Of a stretch of DNA of 64,000 nt, positions 34,201-44,997 are shown piece by piece (position 1 is the stretch's first letter; every line of letters starts with the position of its first letter). The notes under the pieces are model-generated. The model saw only the letters and a program-made list of their open reading frames with translations. It did not search any database and had not been told where the DNA came from. Made by a program: the position numbers and the translations under genes. Source of the stretch: Triops longicaudatus (Eukaryota > Arthropoda > Branchiopoda > Notostraca > Triopsidae); contig JAGQDJ010000618.1 in assembly GCA_022885665.1 (NCBI GenBank), forward strand, positions 337,116 to 401,115, written 5' to 3'.

Positions 34201-35009
34201 GTAACGACTTCCGAAAGCGAAGCGTACCGGATTTACCAATTGGCTTTGGGCGTGGCCCATCGAATTCGCACCCAAGGAAGTAGGGTAGAGTCCAATTTGG
34301 CGCCTACCTTCTTCTTGCTGCTGGACGTAGCTACTTTCTTTGCATTGTACCATGCGGGTAAACATGCAGAAGCTTTAGAAGTATGTTCAAAATATGAAAG
34401 AATAGGCTTTTTGTAATTTGAAGGAAATTACTCAGGCAATGTCGAAGCTTAAGCTGGTACCTTTGCTACCTGAGGAAGTGGAAGCTCGAGTGAACCAATT
34501 CAGACATTTAAAGGAAGACATTCGGCGAACTTTGCCTGACATCCTTTTGGCCACTATGAACATCCTGCATGCCAACTACAGGAAGTACAAGTAAAGTTTT
34601 TAATAAGTTTCTTTTCTTGCAATTTGTCTTTCTTTGTGTGTTTTGAGCACGTATTGTTACAATGCATTTATTTATTGGTACATTGTACGTAGCATGTCTG
34701 CTGCAGTGTTTCTGCAATTGTTCGTTCTTTGTTGGGTCGTTTTCTTTTTCAGCGAGTCATTCTTATAATATGTCTGTTTTGTAGGTCTGGAGGGACGCCA
34801 GGACGATGGGAGGAGCGCGATAAGGGCAAGGTAATAAATTTAACGATGATCAGCATAGGAAATGTAATTAATGGGTTGGAATTGATTAGTTAACGAAGCA
34901 AGTTAGGAGCCAAGCCCGAGCTTTGATAACGTTCGCTGGAATGATTCCTTACCGTATGCCTGGAGACACCAGTGCGCGTCTGGTACAAATGGAACATATG
35001 ATGTCGTAA
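31215..35009 (+). CDS. NUP93: Nucleoporin Nup93, inner-ring scaffold
   Basis: Core scaffold nucleoporin that binds Nup205/Nup188 and the channel nucleoporins through its N-terminal helix. Thirteen exons: 31215-31390, 31442-31622, 31721-31855, 31918-32082, 32144-32493, 32729-32866, 32994-33169, 33244-33441, 33675-33801, 33900-34380, 34436-34590, 34785-34830 and 34890-35009; 815 residues against 819 in human. Signatures: MGDLSSLLQAAEELTTQID at the start, LGQAKLGGKPGTLPLVTAFV, VYYCLRCGDVAAALQ, TDPYKRVVYCVLGACDVSDD, DDYLWLKLWQL, LLLTAQFEAAIEFL, LVMLYTRQFEATDPKEALHY, GVIDQFAGPLVNV and the C-terminal ARALITFAGMIPYR...ARLVQMEHMMS. The whole protein is alpha-helical as expected. A TATA-initiator promoter lies 58 bp upstream. 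The eighth intron contains a T-rich repeat next to its acceptor. Confidence 0.97.
33571..33629 (+). repeat. T-rich GTC-interrupted tract in NUP93 intron
   Basis: T runs separated by GTC (three to four units), lengthening to about 22 uninterrupted T. It lies in the intron at 33442-33674. Probably slippage-driven. Confidence 0.8.
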
Positions 35010-36465
35010 ACTCTTTAAATCGTGGGCCTAATGATTTATTTGCCTTGTTTTTTGGCCAAATACAGCCTTTTTGTAAAATTGACACAAAGATGTGTTTCCT
35101 CATTTTTATGTTCTTATCACATTCAGTAAAATATTAAACTACGTGCAGTGAAGCTGTTTTATAGCCAAGTGTTTTTTGGGCTATATTTCGTCTGTACACT
35201 TACAAACAAACGTTCGGTATCTGTTTTTGGTGAAATTATTATTGCAATTTTAATAGCAAAGGAGAAATAAGTTTACATACGGTCTACAATAGAAGGTACA
35301 ACATTTCGGAATAATGACAGGGAAATAAAAGTGTACAAGAATTTGAGTGACTAACAATTTTCGAGTTTATATAGTATATTATCGTTATAAAAAATCTTAT
35401 GACACACTCTCTTATGAATTCGTATTATGAACCCTCTAATTGCGGCTATCCTGAAGGCATCGAAAGGCACATGGTGTGAAAATGTGTTAAAAAAGGGTCT
35501 TCCGTAACGAACTTCGGGACACAAATAAAATTCCTTTTCTCCCAAATGGCTCGTTATAACTAGATTTCAGAGTCCAAAAAGTCGAAATAGCGTTACTGCT
35601 CCAAAGGTCCGCAGTTTATGCTGTTTCGATGAAGCGATAAATTAAACATGAAAATGTTTCGTGAGGACAAGCAGCGTATTTCTGTGCACGTGTTAAAAAG
35701 ATGTTTTCCGTTGTCAGTAATTAAGCAGAAATATAGGCCTCGTAAAGAGATATATAGAAATATATCCTCGTAAAGGTCACGTATTAGAATAATCAATAAT
35801 GCTTGTACTAAATATAAAACATTTGAATTATTAAACACCAGCATGGTCAAACTTGCTCGAAACATGGGCGAAGTAGCTATTACCGATTTGGAACTCATGG
35901 AAGATTCTTCCTTAATAACGAATCAGAATTCAATTATGGCGTATATCCAACATTAAGCTGTCAATTCTTGTTACTTGAATTGATTCAAATTTCCCCGCTT
36001 ATCTAACAGGTCCGTCCTACCTAATGAATTTTTAAACAATTGTCAATCACGCTTTCATATATGAAAAAGGACTAACATTCTTCATATTTTATTAATGATC
36101 AAGGGCGTTATACATCGCGTAGTATTTAATGAGAACTTCGTAACTCCGTTGTGGAAAAGCATTTGCCGAGTGTTGAGATTTTCTTGTGGTAAAATAAATC
36201 TCGATTGGCACAAATTGCGCTTAAAGCGAGTCTTCGCAAACACATCGCTCTCGTAAATCGCACCCAGTGCATCATGCGTGCTAAACACGTGACGTCAGTT
36301 TTTAGAAAGAAAACAAGAGGCGGGGTGGGAACGTGACCATAGGGATATATTTTTTAGCCGATAAGGCGTACCGTTTTAGTTTTGTATGTAGTTTACATGT
36401 AAGTAGTCTTCGTTTTGTGTATCTGGAGCTATTAATAAGTCATCGTATTATTTATAGGTAAAATA
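35010..36465. other. Intergenic with a decayed TTATAACGA repeat
   Basis: Between NUP93 and AMFR, both rightward. 35345-35575 carries ATTATCGTTATAAAA and GGCTCGTTATAACTAGATTT, remnants of the Tigger-like family. No gene is seen; the AMFR promoter should be near 36350-36420 but has no clear TATA box. Confidence 0.5.
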
Positions 36466-38928
36466 ATGGCGGTCCTACTATTGGAACGACTACCCTTGCC
36501 AAGTTTGCAAGCGTACACAGCGTGTTCCGTCGCCTTACTTGGATGCTCTCTCTACTACGCGGCTCAAATTGACAAATGTCCGTCTTCTCAAGATGAGTGT
36601 TCTCATGACTGGAGTACACTTGCTGCTTATTTTCACATTCTTCGCATATGTATGGATGAACCATTATGTTTGTGGGTAAGTGGCAAACACGTATCAAAAA
36701 TGACAAAAAAAACACTATTTGGTACTCTTCAAGTAATGTGATGTATTCCCAATTTTCAGACAGTCATCAATATGGCCTATTGCCTCCTGGTCTTATTTGG
36801 TAATTGGGTACAAATTCTGGTCTTCGGGGAGCTTCGTGTTTCCGAAATGCAGCACATTAAAGACAAGTTCTGGAACTTTGTCTTTTACAAGTTTATCTTC
36901 ATCTTCGGCGTAATTAATGTTGAACACATGAACCAAGTCATTCTGTGGGGTTGTTGGTTCTCCGTCGTATGTTTCTTGCATTTACACATACAGTTGTGCA
37001 AAGATCGCTTTGAATATGTAAGTATTGGTTAGCTATTCGTAACTTGTAGTCGAACCCATTGCAGGGTAAGGAGTCCAGTCACTTGAGAGCGGAAACACCG
37101 CATTCCGTTTGTTCGAAGTGGCTTTCTAACAGCCTGGCCAAGCGGACCGGTTCCAGCAGGTCCGCACAGGCAAGAGACAGGCAGGATAGGATATTCTCGC
37201 CCTTAAGCGAATTCCATGCTTAGTACCATACACGTTCGATTTAAACATTGAATTAGAGATCCAATACCGCCTCATTCTTTTTTACTGAAATTAGATTTTC
37301 TTGTCTAGCTTTGTATGACTCCCGGTACGCCAAATTGGCGTCATGTGCGTCTCCTAGTCCTGCTGACCGCTCTGCTTTTCGTAGCCTGTGCGCTTTTCTT
37401 GAGCAGTTGTTGGGTAGGATTTCGTGTCGGTTTTCATCATTTTTTCCTTCTAGCGCCTGAAGTACGTTTTTTCTTATTAAAAACGAAATAAAAGCTATGT
37501 TCGAAAATGTCTGTTTAATTTTACAGTGTTCCATACTAATCCTACGTGCCGTCCATACCGTTCTTCATTACCTCATGTTTCTGCAAGGAACCAAGAAGCT
37601 CTCCAGTGGTGCTCAGTCACGTAGCGCCCGTCAATGGCTCTTTAGCAGCACCGTGTCCGCTACTTCTTCTGCTTCTCTTACGCAGTACTATGTGGATCTC
37701 AGCTTTACCTGCCTTATTTTGCTTCTCGACTTTTTGCACCATATGTATATGCTGATTTGGGCACGCGCTTTCCTCTCCATGGCGTCCTTAGTCATTTTTA
37801 TGCAACTACGTGTTCTCTACGCTGATTTACTCCGGACATTCAAGCGTCATATGAATTTTCGTCACGTTGTTCAACTCCTAAACGACAGGTAGACAACTCA
37901 ACTTGCCATCCTTTATCTTCCGTGTTTATCAATCGAGTTTATCTTTTACTGTTATTCCTAAAAGCAAATTATATTACATGCAAACAGTTATCACAATAAT
38001 ATCGAATTATAGTAAGAAACATAATTTATTTATCTTTTATTGATCCTTAGATGCCCACCGCTCTTTCTCGATTGCCAAGAGAAATGTGCTATTTGTTGGG
38101 ATGAGCTTACTTTAGCAAGGCTTTTACCCTGTGGACACTTCTTTCACTAGTAAGTACTGAATTGTTATTGTGTATTTTCGAATAATTTTTATTTTTAAAT
38201 TTCATCGGAAACCAATGTTATTTTCACGGAAAGCGTTTACAGACTTTTTTTTATAATAATCGAAAGTTTTGGTGATTGCAGCGATTTATGTGTGACTTTT
38301 TAGTTCGTGTCTATTGTTATGGATGGAGCAAGATCCGTCATGCCCGACCTGCCGGAAGGTTTTAGTTGGGCGCGAAAAAAAAACAGAAGGTGGGGGAGGA
38401 GCAACGGGGTCCACCAGTTTGGGGCGTTTTTCCTTTACACAGTTGTTACCGTCAAGTGTCGAAATCAATGCCCGAGTTGCTGCGGAGAACTCCCAACTAG
38501 AAAACCTTGCGGACGAAGTAAGCGTTCTCGCATTCTTGATTGAATTCCAGTTCATTGTCATATGCTCCTGAGTCTAATTAACGCTTGATCCGTTAATTCA
38601 GATTCACGAAATGTTCCCTGACATCTCGCGTATAGACATCATTAGCAATTTGCGGGAAACGCACTCTGGGGCTTTGACAGTTGAGAATATATTGGATGGG
38701 CGGTTGCTGCCTGCCACGCCCTCGTTTCACCAAGATGTGTTCCAGCCTAAGGTTCCGGACGAGTCGGCTGACTTAGCTGGAAGCGAACCAGAAATTGCTC
38801 AAGATGCCCAAGGATTGTCGTACTTTTCGAATTCGGCCGAGGAACGACAAGCTTTGCTAGAAGAACGCCGGAGAAATATGCTGCATCAAGCGAGACAACG
38901 CTTTTCACATAAAACGCAGCCTACTTAG
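36466..38928 (+). CDS. AMFR: E3 ubiquitin ligase AMFR/gp78 (ER-associated degradation)
   Basis: ER-membrane ubiquitin ligase that works with UBE2G2 to dislocate and degrade ER proteins. Seven exons: 36466-36675, 36760-37017, 37309-37461, 37527-37888, 38051-38149, 38304-38517 and 38602-38928; 540 residues. The N-terminal half is a multi-span membrane domain (YCLLVLFGNWVQILVFGE, FIFIFGVINVEHMNQVILWG, LTCLILLLDF-type and ASLVIFMQLRVLY segments). The RING-H2 follows: CAICWDEL, LPCGHFFHYSCLLLWMEQD, PSCPTC. The CUE domain is IHEMFPDISRIDIISNL...LTVENILDG. The E2-binding G2BR helix SAEERQALLEERRRNM is present. The protein stops 13 residues later, so the p97-binding VIM helix at the end of human AMFR is missing. 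The RING exon joint requires the acceptor TTTTTAG at 38303, skipping an earlier CAG. Confidence 0.95.
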
Positions 38929-39879
38929 CGGGAAAGTTTTGAGGAACAAATGTAAACTTTGTCTTGTCACTGTGGTACGTTTAATTGCAACGACACGCCA
39001 GTGGTTAAGAATCCTTAATGCCGAGACGCTTAGCGAAACGAGGGCTAGAAAATCGTATTAATGCTGTCGTACTACAATTTCATTGATTCGATATAATTCC
39101 AAAGAAAAACAAAAATGCTGTACATTTTTTCCGAAACAAGTGCTGTGAGCAACATGGAAGTACAATTGACTGACTATGTCGTTGTATCAATCTGTTTAAT
39201 TATTGTAAAGCCTTTAATAAAATTAAAGCTTAAAGTAGCCAAAATAGCGTTCGAAGAATTATTGCGAATATGCTTTCCTATACGCAGTCCTTCTCTAAAT
39301 TTTCTTCATTCGAATAACGCTGTGTTTTTAATTAAAAAAGTTCCTTTGTGTAGCCATTTATAAGAAATTTTAGTCTAAACTTCAACTACACTGCGAGTAT
39401 GCTTTCAATAAATATACGCAAATACGCAAGGGAAAGAATTTCTGTACGATTCTGCAACCTGACACGTTCAGCGCGCTGTGAGTTTACGGGATTTTAGCCT
39501 TTTCCCTGTCTAACTCCTTCTATCACTCGTTTGATGCGTTTCCTTATTTCCACGCAAGTCTGCGTGGCGGGAGACTGTTGTGCTTTTCTAACTTTTACCG
39601 GTACAAAATTAATAAATCAACATACTTTTAGCCCTTCTACCTTAAAATATTACAAATTACAATTTTATGTTGTTTTGCAGGACATTTAAAAAGCTTAAAC
39701 CAACTCTAATCCTGAACGCCCGCCCATTACAAAGCAACGTGGTAAAGTGCATTGTTTTTTATCGGCCTAAAAAGTGTGTATTTACTGGTATTATCTTCAG
39801 TTTCTGTTTAGTGTAATTAATTACATCAAATTTAATTGAAGTAAAAATTTTCCTGTGTTTTAGGTAAGATTTTACTTGT
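38929..39879. other. Intergenic
   Basis: Between AMFR and PUS1 (same strand). AT-rich, with no supported feature; short frames such as the one from 39115 show no family or splice support. Confidence 0.6.
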
Positions 39880-41744
39880 ATGTGGGGCACAAAGATCCTT
39901 AGTTTTTGTAAACCTGGAACCTTCATTAGCAGTAGCACACTTTCCAACGCGAGAAGCTCGTTTTCTACCATGAGTGTAAATGGAGAAGCACAAAAAAGGC
40001 CCGTAGATGTTACAGAAGATGATGCGAATGCCTTGGCCAAAAAGGCCAAGATCCTCAACGACCCGGATTCAAGTTGTATTTTAGTGCAATCTTCATTACC
40101 ACCACAGAAAGAGGAAGAACCGGCAAAGACGCCGGATTCACAGCCATTAAATAGTAATGTGAACTCGGATACCGCTAGAAGGATCAAGAAAAAGAAGGTA
40201 GCCATGCTTTTGGGATATTGCGGTCAAGGTTATCTGGGAATGCAGAGGTACAGAAGTTGTCTTAAACTTTTCATTTCGCTCCTTTATATTATTATATTTT
40301 TTTTTAATGGTATACGTCCGCCTTTCAGAAATCCAGGTTTTAAAACCATTGAAGAAGAACTCTTCCAAGCTTTCCGACAAGTTGGCATTATGGATGACGA
40401 ATCGTTCGCTGTTCCCCAGAGCATTCAATTTCAGAGAGCTGCGAGAACCGATAAAGGCGTTTCTGCCGTCCGGCAAATAGTGTCTTTAAAAATGGGTAAT
40501 GCGGTAGAAATCAATAAAATCGTCTAGCCCCATGTATTTACATAAGAAAAATGAGACAGGACCAACGACGGAAACAACGGTCAAGGATTTGTGCGCCAAC
40601 TTGCCGGATTGCATACGTGTGTTTGCTGTCAAGAGAGCCACGCAAGGTTTCAACTCCAAACACTCTTGCGACAGCAGAACCTATTCTTATTTGCTGCCTA
40701 GTTTTGCTTTCGCTTCGACACCGGAAATGACAAACCCGGCATATCGCATCGATCCTGACACGTTACAGAGAGTCCGCGACACTTTGTCACTGTTCAAAGG
40801 AACCAAAAACTTTCATAACTTCACCTCCCGCAGGTATAAAGCAATAATGTTCTTTTTTTTTTAAAAAAAAACAAACAAACAAAAAAAAAACTCGTAAGAT
40901 GTAAAAGAAAACTGAAAAAATAAGTGAAATATTCACGATATAAAGAAAGAAGCGAAGAAAAAATAATCGAGACGTTTTGAAATGAATTTCGATTCGAATA
41001 GAAAAGCAGAAGATGCCAGTGCCAAACGCTACATTATGAGTTTTACGAGTTCGGATCCATTCGTAGTTGATGATATGGAGTATCTAAAGCTTTGCGTCAG
41101 AGGTAAAGTACTTCTAACCGAGTTTGTTACGTCTTTCCATTTTTGTTGTAACTTCTGTCGCATATGTATGATTTTTTGAGCAGGACAAAGCTTTATGCTT
41201 CACCAAATTCGCAAAATGGTGGGAATGGGCATTGCATTAGTACGGGGTGTTGCTAATTTGAGCAATCTGGAAAAAGCGTGGCAAAATCAGCGAATCGATA
41301 TTCCTATTGCGCCTAGCTTGGGCCTTTTCTTGGAACAGGTTCGTTGTTAACTTGATATACAAGAATATTTTAACTATTTTTATTAATTTTTTTTCTCCCG
41401 TCCCTTATAGCCGCATTACGATTCGTATAACCGCCGTTACGGCAACGACGGCATGCACGAGGCGTTAGAATGGAGCTCAGTGGAAACCGAGGTGGAAGCT
41501 TTCGGCAAAAAATACATCCACGAAACCATTTACAAAGTGGAACGGGAAGAAAAATCGTAAGCTTATATAGCTTTGTTCATTAATTCCTTTCTGAGCCCTG
41601 CTTACGTATTTTTGCGTCTCTTTTTGTTGTAACTACAGAATGGAGAATTGGCTAGTTAACCTCCCGTTACACACGTACGACGTACGTGAACACGATCCTA
41701 GATCAATTCCAGGTGGTGACAGTGAAACCGAAGAACAGGACTAA
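39880..41744 (+). CDS. PUS1: tRNA pseudouridine synthase 1 (TruA family)
   Basis: Converts uridines of tRNAs (classically U27/U28) and some mRNAs to pseudouridine. Seven exons: 39880-40247, 40329-40495, 40560-40833, 41002-41102, 41184-41338, 41411-41556 and 41639-41744; 438 residues. Signatures: KKVAMLLGYCGQGYLGMQR, the catalytic Asp in AARTDKGVSAVRQIVSLK, VKRATQGFNSKHSCDSRTYS, YLLPSFAFA, KNFHNFTSR, FMLHQIRKMVGMGIALVRG and SLGLFLEQPHYDSYNRRYGN. The first 30 residues are Ser-, Arg- and Lys-bearing with no acid, like a mitochondrial presequence, and a second Met (residue 31) precedes the acidic, nuclear-type N-terminus. Human PUS1 likewise makes mitochondrial and nuclear forms. The second intron (40496-40559) hides an in-frame TAG, confirming it must be removed. 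Confidence 0.96.
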
Positions 41745-42275
41745 TACAAAAGATATATTGATTTATTGAACTGTGAAACGCCATTCTATCAGTTCTGGAT
41801 GGCGATATCAATACATGGGGTGTTTTTGGCACCTAGAACAGTACATGCCCCAGGGTGGGATACACGTACAGTTAATTAACAGAATTGAGTGAAACAGGAG
41901 GAACTTCCGAGTACATTAACACTTGAATTGTAACAACGTTTTCATTGACCATATATCACACTCATAGTTACGGAATTTGGTATCCGGTCACACCGATTTA
42001 CAGCAGCTTTCTAGATTAACTCTAACCAACTGCACAATTAAGGTACATCTCAAAGTGACTGCTTACGCGGCAGATCACGAGAATATGTTAATACATAAAA
42101 CCAAAAATCAACTTTAATCTTCAACGCTGGACAGCAATGGGGACAATAATGTTTATCACATGAGTTTAAATTTCCCTTGGGTTTGTGTAGTGCATTTTTG
42201 AATACCAACTTTTTGTTTAAAAAGAGATAAAGAGAAAGTTCCTGAAAAATACGCTTGGGGTGAACAGTGGGTGTG
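41745..42275. other. Intergenic between convergent genes
   Basis: 3' flanks of PUS1 and the second CENP-B-like gene. No feature seen. Confidence 0.6.
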
Positions 42276-43202
42276 CTATACAAGGGGCTTTCTGGCGAAA
42301 AAATCAAGTAAAGTCTTTTGTGTTTTCCCCTTCGTACTTGCTTCCTTTGGTTCGTCTGTAGGTATGCATTTGGAGTCTTGAGCTCCGGTAACTTCTTCAA
42401 TTGTGACGTCCATGAAGTGCGATTCAATTGGTTGAGCGAAGTCCTTTACTTTCAAGTGCTTGTGCGATTCTACAACCTGGTGCTTGCTATCATTGTCTTG
42501 CTCCTCTTCCCTCATTTCCAATTCCAGGTAATCTTCGGGAATTAATTCGTCGTCTTCAGGCTCGATGTGATTAATCTTGTCCGCTTCGCCTTCGTCCTCG
42601 CACACGAGATCAACAACCTCTTCATTGGGTTTCTCGCCTACTACGTTACAAAGTTCTTCGATGTTCTTTTCACTACCACTGTTGAAGTCTAGTGGCCACG
42701 TTAAGGGTGCAGTTTCTATGTTAACTTGAGGCACGTAGTCATTGCTTTCTTGGAAAAAGGAGATCTTGCTTTCGGTCATCTCCCGATATTGTTTATCGGT
42801 CATATAAACGTACTTAGGTTCCCTTCTTATTTTCGCCTCTTTGAAACCATGTCGAACTTTAAAACTGTACAACCAATTAAGACTCGCATTAAAGATTGGC
42901 GCAGCTCCATCGTTGCCTTTCAAGTCATGAAATATAAGTCGGGCTTTTTCGCAGATAGTAGCCCGGCTGAGAGGCATATCTCTTGCTATTTGTTTATGCA
43001 GCCACTCTGCCAACGTGATCTCCATTTCTTCCATAATCCATGACCTGCTCCTGGTCCTTTTGCCAGCAGCGGAGCTAGCTTCGTTACTGAATGAGAGTTT
43101 GGATGACATACGGTTCAAAGTAAGGAGGAAATCGCTAGCAATTTTCCCCGGAACAACTTGTAAATCTTCAAAGAAAGCGCAACACGTGGTATCACTCAGC
43201 AA
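42276..43202 (-). CDS. CENP-B/Tc5-type protein with C-terminal PIP box
   Basis: Single intronless frame, 308 residues. Residues 52-126 match the second CENP-B-type helix-turn-helix (Tc5 transposase DNA-binding domain): EEMEITLAEWLHKQIARDM, LSRATICEKARLIFHDL, NASLNWLYSFKVRHGFKEAK. The first helix-turn-helix and the DDE nuclease are not seen. Residues 160-245 are strongly acidic and include VVDLVCEDE (196-204), a SUMO-interaction-like motif. The last residues contain QKTLLDFF (295-302), an exact match to the PCNA-binding PIP box (Q-x2-L-x2-F-F), followed by basic Arg-Lys. Drosophila pogo transposase is known to bind PCNA through such a C-terminal box, so the motif may be inherited from the element. 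The start could be Met1, or Met32 (MSSKLSF), which has a better-conserved look. Probably a nuclear DNA-binding protein; function unknown. Confidence 0.85.
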   Translation of the reverse strand: MLSDTTCCAFFEDLQVVPGKIASDFLLTLNRMSSKLSFSNEASSAAGKRTRSRSWIMEEMEITLAEWLHKQIARDMPLSRATICEKARLIFHDLKGNDGAAPIFNASLNWLYSFKVRHGFKEAKIRREPKYVYMTDKQYREMTESKISFFQESNDYVPQVNIETAPLTWPLDFNSGSEKNIEELCNVVGEKPNEEVVDLVCEDEGEADKINHIEPEDDELIPEDYLELEMREEEQDNDSKHQVVESHKHLKVKDFAQPIESHFMDVTIEEVTGAQDSKCIPTDEPKEASTKGKTQKTLLDFFARKPLV

Positions 43203-43711
43203 TATCGAAAAAACCGCGGTCCAGGATGTTTAGCAACCGCGTCCCCATGCGGTCACAGCGCGAACATTGCGCATTGCAATTTTCCAAATTCCGCGCTCGA
43301 ACTTAAAAAAAAAATGAAGCATCGACTTATCTTGAATCCTTATGGACTTGGACAAATGAAATCCTTGTACACTTTTCATAATGTCAAATACTGAAATCTT
43401 TCGAAAGATTGTCATCGTAGAAAAAAATATATACTGTGAAGCATACGGATTTCCCCATCTATGAAATAAAGGGTCACTCACCCAACCAATGTCGTTTTCT
43501 GTAGGCGGTCTTAACGCGTAGGACCGCCTTTTTGCAGATACCTGCATAGCAGGCGGACTTCAGCGTCCGCGAAGTAAACAAATTGAAATTTAGCGCAGTT
43601 TTGCTCCAATTGCAACAACAAAAAGGCCTTTTGAAGGTAAATATATAGTTAATTACCCACTTTAGCTTTTATTATTCTTATTGTGCGGTAAGTTAGGTAA
43701 AAACAAGAAAC
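43203..43711. other. Shared 5' region of CENP-B-like gene 2 and CABLES
   Basis: Divergent intergenic region. No TATA box or repeat that I can support. Confidence 0.5.
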
Positions 43712-44954
43712 ATGTCCAGTTCAAAGTCTTCAAAAAGACGGCAATCGGCCGTTGAGTTTCTTAGGAGCATTAGCTTCTCGGGAAAAGGTCTTCCAGATGA
43801 AATCACAGCAGGCTGTTTGGAAACAGAGCGACCATATCCTACTCAGGACCAGCAACAATACGTAAGCGAATTCCAGGAAGTCCTTATTGATGAAAGCTTG
43901 GCTGAAATGAACGGTATACTTCCTACAGTACTAATTTCAAATATTTTAATATTGAATACTTAGAGTGCTTGATTTATTATTTGCAGATTGGGCAGCTAAA
44001 CAGCGACCTTTTGACGTAGCTAATTTATCCCGCAGCAAAATCGAAGTATTAAATCATTCTGACGTTAGTGCTGACCGAGGTCCGACAGGTTCACCCTACA
44101 GATTTCGCGAACGGTATGATGTCACGAGTTTTGAGAACCTCACCACAACATCGTAAGTGCCAATGGCACTTACCCAACAAATTCAACAACAATAACGCTC
44201 TGTTTCTTTATATTCCATAGAGCGTCTACTATTTCTTCCGGCGATTTCAACACCAAAAACCTCCTCTCCGTCTCCACCGCACCTTCAAACGGCTCTAGAG
44301 CGTCTTGTAGTCCTTCCAGAAGTAAAAGCCCTAGTACGATGGCTCTGCGACTGACACTGGAAGAAAAGCATCATTTTCCCTCCGCAGCCGAGCAAATTGA
44401 TCACACTCCTTTTCACTCAGGTAAATGATCATCCCCTACCATTTAAATCACACTTAAGAATTCTCATGTCTATTATATTGTTTGCAGTATTGGGCTCTAG
44501 TCGTCTTCGCAAAGCTTCTACCAACACGTCAGAAAGCTCACCTACCGGAAGCGCGCCGGGATTAGGTCCTTGTAAAGAAGTCCGAATTTTGACGAGCGGA
44601 CGCGACTTAACAGCACAATTGAGTGACGAACGTGTGCTCATTGTTTCCACCCCTTCCAACATTCCCCTTCTAGTCTTTTCCACCTTGCCTTACAGCAAAG
44701 CCACCAGCCGGTATTTACGGTAAGACACAACCAAAAAAAGCCACAAAAATCATAATTTGAATTTTCTAAAAAAATCAAGAAATCTATTGATTGAAATAAA
44801 TATAAATAAAATAAAAACTATTAAATATAAAACGAAACACGTAAATGAATAAAATAAAGATAAAAACAAATGGTAATGAGAAATAAAAAGATAAAAGTAA
44901 AGGAAAAGAAATATTTTCTATAAATTAAAAATGTTAAAAATGAACGCATTTGTG

Positions 44955-44997
<43 letters not shown>

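Noticed and set aside
40496..40545. PUS1 disrupted by a TAG at about 40526
   Set aside because: The stop lies inside a 64-bp intron (40496-40559) with canonical ends; removing it restores the family alignment.
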